From NCBI GenBank assembly GCA_951799425.1, contig OX637404.1, forward strand, positions 18,314,045-18,378,044: DNA of 64,000 nt. The letters run 5' to 3'. Below, piece after piece: positions 54,778-64,000 of the stretch. The position numbers and the translations under genes were made by a program. The notes beneath the pieces are model-generated. The model had not been told where the DNA came from and ran no database searches. It saw only the letters and a program-made list of their open reading frames with translations. Source of the DNA: Ilex aquifolium. Its lineage: Eukaryota > Streptophyta > Magnoliopsida > Aquifoliales > Aquifoliaceae. Position 1 is the first letter of the stretch. Each line of letters begins with the position of its first letter.

Positions 54778-57767
54778 CTAGCTAATACCCGTGCCTGAAG
54801 GCACTGTGTGACACAACAAAATCGGCCGAATAAAAAATCAAACCCACAAAAATTAGCAAATGGGAAAAAAAATTTAGTAACCAAAAAAGTAATCAGAGAA
54901 CTCACAAATACTAATTGAGCTGAACTTAAATAACTATAATTGACTATCACGTCAATATTTTCAACCCTATTAAATCATCACATAATAACTCAATACTCAC
55001 GATTATCACGCATACACATTTCACCATATAATATTATATAGAGGAGAATTATTTATAGCAATGCAACATCATTTCCTCCATGGAACAACAAAAAATTCTA
55101 GGCTTGATTAAACATCAATTCTTACTCTTGAATAACTATAAAACTCATTAAGCTTGATTTAAAGTAGTCATAGTGGCAACTAAGCAACCAAATAATAACC
55201 AAAAACTCCTTAAATTAGTAATTGAAACTCTTGAATGAACTACACAAAGCTATGTGCATACAAATTAGTGAAGCATGCACGACTACAAATAAAGAAACTG
55301 ATAAAAAAAAAAAAAAAGAAACAAAAATTGCAAGGTCAAACAGTAGAATGGCAAAAATATACACAAACCTCCCAATTTTCATTCACCAAAGCTTTTCCAA
55401 TATAACATGTTGGTCGAATGAGCAATTCGGCAAAACAAAGTATTTTAATTCTATACAAATGTTTTTACCTTTACACTTTATTACTTACACTATGCTGAAA
55501 TGAAACCCATTTCATTTGATTTTGGCAAATTGTCCTGAAAAAAAAAATTCAAATCAACTTAAAAGTTAATTGTCAATTTTTTCGGCCAATAAGTAATGTA
55601 TAATTAAAAAAAATCTGTTAATAATATCAAAGATATTGTTCAACTGTAGAGAAAAAAAAATACCATAAGCATTGTGAAAACAAAGTAATGTTAAAGCCGC
55701 AACAGTAAAGCAAAGTTATAGCTGAAAAATATATATGGGAATAGAATACTACTATATCAAACAGTGTACATTTGCAATTGATGATCCTAGAAATTTCATC
55801 CATTAAAAAGTCAACATTATTTTAAGCCAAAGAAAAAGAGTAAGATTCCAAAGTGCACCACTTACCAAATAATCAGAAAGGAACCAATTCATGGCTAAGA
55901 AAATCAGCAAGTAACTACATTCATCGATGTTCAATCCCCCATTCAAAGTAGTCATACACTAAATGCACCTATTTGACATTCATGTTTCATTTCAGTCCTA
56001 AAGTTGAAGACATATTCTAAAGCAAGCAAAATTTATATCATACATAAAAGCTGAAAATGCATCCTAAACTAAAGCTAAAAATATATCCTAGAGTTGATTT
56101 TTATATATCCTATGAGGTCACCTCTCATATGTCATTGCTAGCTGGTTGAAGACGAAGTTGGGGAGGAAGAAGTCGCTAACTGGCTGTTGGTCTGGTCATA
56201 ATCTTCAATAAATAGAGATAAGTATATAACTGTCCTGCCAATACATTCCTGAAAGGGACAATAAAGTACAATAAGAGTGAATATTTAGTAAATAAAATGC
56301 AGAAGCAGCATAAACACCACTGTGAAGGCTTGCAAAACTTCATGAAAAGATAGTCATTGAGAGATTTCATTAAACACGAAATGTTTAATGAAAAGATAGT
56401 CATTGAGACTTGCAAAACTTTTGGATCACACCATTGTGAAGACTTGCAAGGATCAAAGACAATCATTGAGACATTTCATTAAACACGTGTTATGCTAACA
56501 ATTATACTAAACTAAAGCAAATATAATGATCTAGCCCCTTCACTTGGTTACTCTTTGATCACAATTTAACCTTGGAAAACAAAAATCGAAAAAAATAGAA
56601 TTAATAAACCAAAATTGCAAAAAAATAGAGCTGAAAATTAAAAAATTTGAAGAACTTACATAGTTACTAAGCTATCTCACACTCTCCTTGTCTTTTCGTG
56701 TGTGCAAACCTAAAGGCACTGGATATACAACAAACAACCTCAAATTAAACTTGATAGAAATCCATTTCAAGTTTCAAGCAATCACTACAAATCGGACATA
56801 AATTAATGTCAAAATTTGTATATTTACGATTGTCTATGAGTGTGAGAGTGCAGTTTGTGTGCTACAAATCTGTGTTTTTGTCAATTTTGTGTAAGGTGGC
56901 GGTAAGGTGCTATGTCAATTGTTGGTAGATTAGGGTTATATGGAGTTTGGGGCTATGGGAAGGAAGAAGAGGGGGAAAGGGGCTATGGATATGATCGGGT
57001 GTAGAGGCGAGTGTGAGATAGAGAATCAAGGAGATGAACATATAGTGAGCGAAAAAGAATTACTTGGGGGTGTCACTGGCGTGGCAGTTTCTAGCGGTTG
57101 TCGGCGGCAGTGGCGATCGCTAATTTCGCTATCGTGACTGTCACTAGTGGTGGTCGATGGTTTTGTGGTAGTTGGTGGGGCTTCTAATTCAATGGGAGGC
57201 TGGGCTGGGCTATGTGGCATAGGCGCTACAGTAAGGGAGGGAGAGATTGTGAGCCATGAGAGATATAGGGAGAGATGTGGTGCTGCGATTGTTTTGGATT
57301 TTTGTTTTTTTGTTGATCATACAGAGAAATGGGGAAGGAAATGAGGTTTCTGGGTTGGGTTTTTTAGGGGGGTTTCTGGGTTGGGTAGAGAGAAAGAGTG
57401 AAATAAAAAAACAGAGAGAGAAAGAAGATCAAATATAGAGAGAGAAAAAATCGAATACAGAAAGAGAGAGGCAGAAGTAAGATTGAGATGAATTCCATGA
57501 GAGAGATTTTGGGGATGAGTTTGGAAGGCAGAGATAGAGGCGTGAGAGATTAGGAGAGAGAGAGACGTGAGACAGGAAATGTTGTTGGGCGGGAAACAAA
57601 ATTCAGTACTCACTGTAGACTATCGGATCAGTATTTATGAGATGATCTGAACCGTTTTTTATGTTGGGATTACATTGTCCATTAGATATGTTTATGTTTT
57701 GTCTCAAAACGATATGGACCTCTCTTTGTCTCCAAAATTCAAACTTAGCTCTACTTAATTATATAGA
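54778..57767 (-). mobile_element. Helitron copy 2, 2.99 kb, inverted relative to copy 1
   Basis: On the minus strand it starts TCTATATAATTAAGTAGAG (57767) and ends with hairpin GTGCCTTCAGGCAC, nine bases and CTAG (54778-54781). It is flanked by A and T in Helitron fashion. Same family as copy 1, with scattered substitutions and small indels. It landed in the right end of the Harbinger element. Confidence 0.88.
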
Positions 57768-57793
57768 TATTTTGAGTTGTTATTTTGCTAAGC

Positions 57794-58440
57794 AGGAGTA
57801 TGAAAGGGTAGATATAAGAGGTATTAGTTCTTTTATTAAGGCTATTTAGGTCAATAAAAAGTTTTTCACTTTTGTTAACATTTTATAGTAATACATATTA
57901 AATATCATTAATAAGGGTATTTTGGACAATAGAGATCAAAATGGACTTATTTTCAAACAAGTTTTTTGAGTGGATTTAAGTCTTAATAAGTCCACAAAAA
58001 GGGACCGGCCACTAAATTTTCCTATAATTTGCTAAGCTAATGGGCCAGTCCATGGGCTTCTTAATGAACCAGCCTGTTGGACCCTCTGCCCAAAAAAATC
58101 AGCCCAGACCCTGCCCGTTGAACCATTGGGCTACCTAAGGCCTGCCACGTGTACGAGTCGGCGGCCTGTTAATCCATTGGGTTATCGGGCTTTGGGTGGT
58201 CCGTTGGGCTTTTTGCTGAGCCTTAATTCAAGACTTGAGAGTACCAAATAATTGGGACTAGTCCAGCCCACCAAAAAGGCTAAGTTTGGGTTGTTTAATC
58301 TAAAACATTTGAAGAACATATAGTTAAACCAGCCAATAGTTATAGCAGTTGAAGGTTGGGACCACTTCAAATTTATGAACAACAAACTGGCTAGTTGTTA
58401 CTTTGGAAGAACTAATAACCACAAGAATAAGTCAACTGGA
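57794..58440. repeat. direct repeat segment, copy A'
   Basis: Matches 50404-51026, then runs on through TAATAACCACAAGAATAAGT (58413-58432), the sequence that the Harbinger insertion removed from copy A. The Helitron 5' end within it is more decayed than in copy A. Confidence 0.9.
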
Positions 58441-59104
58441 CCAGTTCATTAACTATCTCAAATGAGCAGGCACTATTGGATTAGTATGTTTCGTTTACTT
58501 TTTCTAACATAACAAGAGTTACCGTTGATTTGGTATGTAAAACTTGGAATTCGATTTTAATGGCTTAACCCAGATTTTAAAATTATTATTTTTATATTAT
58601 TTTATAATATTAAACAGTTAGGTTGTTATCAAATCTAACAACAGTGTCACTTTGTAATATTACATTGTGATGTAACACTGTCATTCATTAAAAGTAATAT
58701 ATATGATGTCACATTTGTGATGTCATATTATGTGATGCATACTATTTAGATTGTGCATCAATCAGGGAATGTAATTTCATAATTTATCACTGTAATATCA
58801 CATTTATCGGCAATTTGAATGGAAAAAGAAGGAAGATCGGTCTTCAATGGTGTTTCAACATTTGTGTTTTTCTTTTGGTTGAAAATTGAAAGATTTTATA
58901 GCATATTTTTTTTTTAAATTTGAAAACTCATGTTTTAAGGGATATAACAGTTGTCGATTTTAATGGGATTATTGCATGATTTATGACAGTTTCCTTATCC
59001 ACTATTTGCATCGGGTAATTGTCATCTTGTGGGCATTTCTGTCATAAAAAAAAGTACTTCTATACAAAAAATTTTGTCCTGATTACTTTTCCACAATTAA
59101 GTGA
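58441..59104. other. intergenic, nothing recognised
   Basis: AT-rich. Short GTGATGTCA/TGTAATATTACA motifs recur at 58640-58740 without clear structure. No gene. Confidence 0.4.
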
Positions 59105-60262
59105 TAAAATGATTGTTTGATAATACCACTTAAGACTGAATATTTTAAGCACTTAATAAATTAAACTCGTTTGATAACTTAAAACTCATACTATTTAATA
59201 TTTTAAGTATTTTTTAAAATAGACTAAAATTTTAAGTCACAAGCCATCTATTTATCACTTAATACTGAAAATGTTAGTTAGTCAGGATTTTCTCAATTCC
59301 TCATAATAGACAAATATACCCTCAATCCATCTTACACTTTAACTTTTCAATACCCACCATCTATCACAACCACCACCATTGTATTGTCGCCGCCACCACG
59401 TCCATTGCCACCATTGTGCCGCCACCATCACCACCATTGTGTCATCGCCATCCCCACCACCAACACTATCACCACCACCACTATCATTGTGTAACCACCA
59501 CCACCACCACTACTACTACCATTGTGCCACCACCACCACCATCACCGCCACTACCACCAACATCATTGTGCCACTGCCACCACCACTATCATTGTGTCAC
59601 CGCCACCACTATCGCCACCATCACCGCCACTATTATTGTGCCACCACCACTACCATTGTGCCACCGTCACCACCACTATCACCGTCACTACTGCTATTAT
59701 CACTACCATTGTGCCACCGCCACCACCACCCATCACTGCCACCATTGCGTCATCACCACCACCACTACTATTGTGCCACCGTCACCACCACTATAATTAT
59801 ATCACTGTCACCATTGCCGCCATCACCACTATTGTGTCGCCATCACCACCATTATTATGCCACCACCACCGTCACTATCACCACCACCACCATCCCTACT
59901 ACCATTGTGCCACCATCACCACCACCACTGCCACCGCCATCACTACTGCCACCAACACCATTATGCCACCACTATTACCACCATTTGTGTTGCCGCCACC
60001 ACCACCATTGTGATGGTGGTGGTAGGAATAAGGTAGTTGCAATAAAATAGTTAAAGAGAATGACAAAGTTAAAATAATAATAATTTTCAGATTTCAGCTC
60101 CTTATATTTGTCAAACAGTTTGATTCAATTCAATACTTAAAATTCAGTTGATACCAAACAGTTTGCAAATTAAAAAATTTAGCATTCAACACTTAAAATT
60201 CAGCATTCAGTTTTCAGTGTTCAGCTTTCGGTTTTCAGTTTTATCAAATACCACCTAAGTAT
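59105..60262. mobile_element. possible MITE-like element around the CCA tract
   Basis: Left side TTTGATAATACCACTTAAG and right side, on the other strand, CTTAGGTGGTATTTGATAAA are similar in inverted relation. Inside both, ACTGAAT and TTTAAG motifs recur. No TSD was found, so class and ends are uncertain. Confidence 0.3.
59352..60023. repeat. CCA/CCG-rich low-complexity tract, about 670 bp
   Basis: Long runs of CCACCA, CCGCCA and CCATCA are punctuated by ATTGTG about every 40-60 bp, which gives an irregular minisatellite. All three plus-strand frames stay open for 120-220 codons (His/Pro/Thr-rich) because the composition lacks stops. I do not call a gene. Confidence 0.9.
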
Positions 60263-60771
60263 GGGCTCACAAAAAACTCTAGATTAAATAACCCTAGGCC
60301 CACCTTATCTTATTTATTCTCAACTGTGAATACACAATTTGGACGCAGTTCTATCACTTAAACATTGGTCTGGCGTGCATGAATAGTGTTAATATTCTCA
60401 CACACACCTTCTAAATTAAACTCATCTATTTGGTGGGTTAGAAGAATCCAATTAGAGTATTATTGAAACAAAATACATTTTCATCCCTGAGAAACCTTAG
60501 AATTAGACTACCTTGAGAGTTCTTTGATAATTTTAATAGTTATATTATCTTTTAATACTTCATCTAAACAAAATATTGTATAGGATAAATGTGGACCCCC
60601 TACTTTTCAATATCTAAACCAAATAAGAGATGATGAGACATAAATTTTAAATTTAATTTTTTTTTTCTAATTGGATAGGTATGATATGAATGAGGTTGTT
60701 CAATCTAATAAATCCTAACACCTACTCCAAACACACCGTTAGGTCTCAAAAGTATTACAAAAGAACACTTA
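60263..60771. other. intergenic, nothing recognised
   Basis: AT-rich, no ORF or repeat boundary that I can support. Confidence 0.4.
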
Positions 60772-61767
60772 TGCTCCTTTTTGTATGATGGAAAAATGGA
60801 GGATGAAAAGTTGGAGGGATAAATAAAACATCATGTTTGGTAAGAAAGTAATATAGGAAGGATAGAAAAGTGGATGGATTAACTTTCCTTTCAACTCACC
60901 AAAATCAATCCCTCCAAAATCGGAAGGAAAGTTGATGGAAAATTAATTATTTGTGTTGAGATGTATCTTATTTGTCTATATATCTTTTTATATATACATA
61001 TATTATGTATACATTAATTTCATATAAAAATACAATGATAAAATATGTATTTATATATACATTTTTCAAATTTTTAAAAATAAATTTAAAAATTAAAAAA
61101 AATATATTTTTTCCATCTTAGTTAGAGGTGAAAATTTTCGACTCAACACGATAACACGACTCGAACTCGACACGAATTTTATGACACGAATTTAATTATA
61201 ACTCGACACAAACTTGAAAATGACCTGACACGCAAATAAGAAATATAAACGACTCATATCCAGTTTAATCTGTCAAACTCAAAATTGACATCATCAACCC
61301 TTTTATTTAAAAATAAACACTTTTATTTTCTCGTTTGTATGGTAACACGAAATTAACATGTTTAATATGGATTCAATTAAGTGAAAACATAATATTAGCA
61401 TTAAATTTTTTATTCAAAGTTTATGTGGGTCAATACGAATATGAACACAAATACGAACACGAATACGACACAAAAATAAACAGATCAATTGAACACAACA
61501 CAATTAGTTAAATGAGTTAAGTTAGGTTTGACTAATGTTTGACACAAACCTGCAATGACTCGACATGAACCTGATACGACACGACGCGATTGTCACCCCT
61601 AATCTTAGCCAACAAAAAAAATATATATTTTTTTTTTATTTATTTTTATTTTACATCCATCGTACCAAACACAAAAGAAGAAAGGTGTATCATTCCTACT
61701 TTCTTTTCTTGAAGAATAGAAAGTGTATCTCTTCTACTTTTTATCCTTTCTACCAAACAGAGCATTA
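60772..61767. mobile_element. possible hAT-like element with a nested Mutator-like MITE
   Basis: Left GCTCCTTTTTGTATGATGGA and right, read on the other strand, GCTCTGTTTGGTAGAAAGGA are similar. Inside, GGAAGG/CTTTCCTT motifs lie on both sides. The inner 477-bp element at 61124-61600 separates the halves. No convincing TSD. Confidence 0.35.
61124..61600. mobile_element. Mutator-like MITE, same general type as 2645-3340
   Basis: Termini AGAGGTGAAAAT and, on the other strand, AGGGGTGACAAT. The flanks ATCTTAGTT (61115-61123) and ATCTTAGCC (61602-61610) match at seven of nine bases. Many ACACGA and CGACTC motifs, as in the element at 2645-3340. Confidence 0.65.
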
Positions 61768-63133
61768 GGGCACAAAGGAAGAGAACAAGGTAGAGGACGT
61801 TTATGGTTGGTGCTTCTCTTCCATACTTGGTGTTGTTCAACAGTTGAGACTTGATGCTTATCCTCCATATTTTTTTTTTTTTTTTGATCAAATTCTCCTC
61901 CATATTGGAGTCTGTATATTTGAGTTAAACTTCAAAAAGTGTTGTTGGAATGAACCTTAGAGTGTGAAGTTTTATCTATCAATTTTATTATCTCACTAAC
62001 TTATTCTATGTTGGGAAATACTATGTGTTTTAAAATTTTGCACCAAAGCGATGTGAGTACATATAGCATTACTCTTCTATGTTTGCGCACAAGTTTGCCC
62101 GATGGGATGACCGAATTTTAATTACACCATGGAAGGTCATGGAATCATGATGGGCTTAATGTGGACTTAACTTTTAATAGTTGAAATTTAATAATGTTAT
62201 TTGAACTTAATTTGTTGATTTAATTACTCTTTGTTATTAGATTGATAATGGGTCTCACTATTAGTTGGGGGCAACTACAAATTCTGGGCCTATAATATTT
62301 TAAGTTAGTAAATAAGATTAATAAATTAGATTCTAATAGTATTTTTTTTTTAAAAAGGATAAACATCATAGTTCGTCCTTGAACTTTGAATTTTCTCAAT
62401 TTTGTCACTCAATTATAAATTTTGTCTCAATTAAACCCTTCTGTCCATTTCCAATGCTAAAATGGATCAGTGAGCCAGTTGCCAGTTGATCTAACGATAA
62501 AAATTGATTGAAGAATTTAATTAAGACAAAATTGATAATAAAAAAATTAAATTGAGACAATTAAAAATTCAATGACTAAATTAAAATTAAAAATAAAATT
62601 TAAGGATCAACTATAATTTTTACCAAGAAAAAAAAACAACAAATTACTAAAAGGACTTGAAGGTTAGTAACTTTTTGTTTTTGTTTTTTAAAAAAATTAA
62701 AAAATATAAATAATTTTTTTTTCTGCGATAAAAATCAAAAAATATAAAACATATTGGATAGTCATTTATATTTAAAAATTATGAAAACAAAAATAGAAAT
62801 CATGTTTGGTATTATACTGAAAATCCACTGCCACCAACCAAAAAACCCCCACCGAAACCCACCACCACCAACCACCCAAAAGCCAAAACCCACCACCCAA
62901 CCCCACCGAAAATCCAAAACCCAAACCTTGAAATCTCACCACCGAACAAAAAAAAATAATCAGATAGAGGAGAGAGAGAGTGAGAGAGCTGAAACAGAGA
63001 GAAGGGAGAGATAGGCGACAGAGATTGACGATAGAAAAAGAAGAGAAAAAACCCTTCAATGTTGGGTTTAAATACTTTCAAGAATAAACCCCAATTATTG
63101 CAGCCAAGAGGGATCGATGGTTGGACATCATTT
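61768..63133. other. intergenic with a CCACC-rich stretch
   Basis: AT-rich. 62825-62945 is rich in CCACCA, AACCC and CCAAAA, then GAGAGA at 62967-63010. The ORFs there (62754-63081) follow from the composition. No gene supported. Confidence 0.5.
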
Positions 63134-63660
63134 AGGGGTGTTCAAATTTTTTATTAGCCACAATTTCCTACCCTATCCGACCCTATTGAATGGCTAGCCG
63201 AAAAAATCGGGTATGAACGCGGAATAACCATTAATTTCCGTATTTCTACCTTATCGTACCTGCATTAATGTACATATATATATATAAACCCTAATTCCCT
63301 AACCATATTGTTTAAACTTAAAATAATTATTATTATATTTGTGCAACAATTATGATGGATTGATGTTTATGTTTTCTTGTGTTTTATTGTAATTGTTGTC
63401 ATAATTGTTTTAGGTTTTAGTGTTATTGATTTATTGTGTTGTTAAATTGGTGCATGTTATTTAATTGAATTGTTAAAATGATCCAAAAATTAATAACTAC
63501 AAAAGTGTTCACCCGATTTCCTACCCGACTTCCTAGAAAGTCGGGTAGAAATATCACACTTGATCGGGTAGGGTAGGTCAAGAAAAAATTCTTCCTCAAA
63601 ATATCAAGTAGGAAGACAAAAGACCATATTTCCTACCTGTAGGATAGAGTGAACACCCCT
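63134..63660. mobile_element. MITE with perfect 11-bp termini AGGGGTGTTCA
   Basis: Starts AGGGGTGTTCA (63134) and ends TGAACACCCCT (63660), exact inverse. Subterminal repeats TACCCGA/TCGGGTA on both sides. Flanks CATCATTT and AACCTCATT show no clear TSD. 527 bp, no coding capacity. Confidence 0.65.
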
Positions 63661-63779
63661 AACCTCATTAAAAGATCCCTATTTCCTTGTTTTTAAAAGC
63701 AGCAAATTTTTGTTTGTAAAATTTGGTTTTGTTTTCAAAACATGGTAGATAAAAAAAATGAAAATATACACAAAAACAC

Positions 63780-63782
<3 letters not shown>

Positions 63783-63839
<57 letters not shown>
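63783..63839. repeat. (TA)n microsatellite
   Basis: About 28 uninterrupted TA dinucleotides, followed by a poly-T and GGGGGG run. Confidence 0.95.
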
Positions 63840-63847
<8 letters not shown>

Positions 63848-63934
63848 TTTTTGGGGGGCAAAAATTAAAAAAAATATATATAAAAATCAAAAAATAAATG
63901 ATTACCAAACTCAATTAAAGTGACTGCGTTGTTA

Positions 63935-64000
63935 CTTTCTCGGTAGCTGACTTGTGACTTTGAAGGAATTAATAACCACGAGAATCGGTCAACTGGAGCA
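63935..64000. repeat. direct repeat segment, start of a third copy A''
   Basis: AATTAATAACCACGAGAATC then GGTCAACTGGAGCA matches 58411-58440 (ACTAATAACCACAAGAATAA then GTCAACTGGACCA). The text before it (GTGACTTTGAAGGA) is a weaker match. The copy runs beyond the window. Confidence 0.7.

Noticed and set aside
45124-57767. One large segmental inverted duplication
   Set aside because: Only the Helitron bodies are inverted; the adjacent segment A/A' is in direct orientation, and both Helitron copies end exactly at Helitron termini, so independent insertions explain it.
59379-60050. Long overlapping ORFs rich in His, Pro and Thr
   Set aside because: All three frames are open because the CCA-rich tract lacks stop codons; composition, not coding.

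Overview
This is a eudicot-type plant nuclear window made almost wholly of transposable elements nested in each other. The evidence is direct. There are Ty3/gypsy elements with a second RNase H and with Athila-type integrase, Ty1/copia elements, Helitrons, PIF/Harbinger and Mutator-like elements with matching target-site duplications (TSDs), AT-rich spacers, and microsatellites. I see one convincing host gene, a small membrane protein at 9736-10068 on the minus strand. No rRNA, tRNA or CRISPR is seen.

Layout. 1-7979: decayed Tat-lineage gypsy element (plus strand) with an antisense plant-mobile-domain-like ORF, its 3' LTR, and a Mutator-like MITE inside its second RNase H. 8204-8849: hAT-like remnant. 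9736-10068: the host gene. 11114-17159: copia element with both short LTRs, split by a 1.8-kb gypsy solo LTR (15142-16937, TSD GTTGC). 20660-22554: PIF/Harbinger-type element (TSD TTA) holding a 952-bp Mutator-like element (20911-21862, TSD TGTATACAAC).

23301-38357: minus-strand copia remnant split by a complete 13.3-kb Tat element (24743-38080, two 927-bp LTRs about 2% apart, TSD ATATC). That element carries a 1.4-kb array of roughly 22-bp repeats between integrase and the 3' LTR. Its genes are broken by several stops and at least one frameshift, and integrase has lost its catalytic Glu. 38358-43444: Athila-type integrase and LTR sequences in both orientations, with arrays of the palindrome CCTTCCGGAAGG. 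These match the heat-shock element pattern nTTCnnGAAnnTTCn.

43.8-57.8 kb: a Helitron cluster. Two related 3-kb copies lie in opposite orientation (45124-48095 and 54778-57767), with a third (48204-50153) and two further 5' ends. A two-gene PIF/Harbinger element (51027-54777) sits beside them. A host segment of about 620 bp recurs in direct orientation at 50404, 57794 and, in part, at the window's right edge. 58.4-64 kb: MITE-like elements, a 670-bp CCA-rich tract and simple repeats.

Nothing here is an operon-like system. The features I consider most worth following are the heat-shock-element-like palindrome arrays in the LTRs, the snRNA-type promoter (USE plus TATA at 32-33 nt) shared by two unrelated elements, the satellite-like 3' region of the young Tat element, and the duplicated partial RT domain in its pol.
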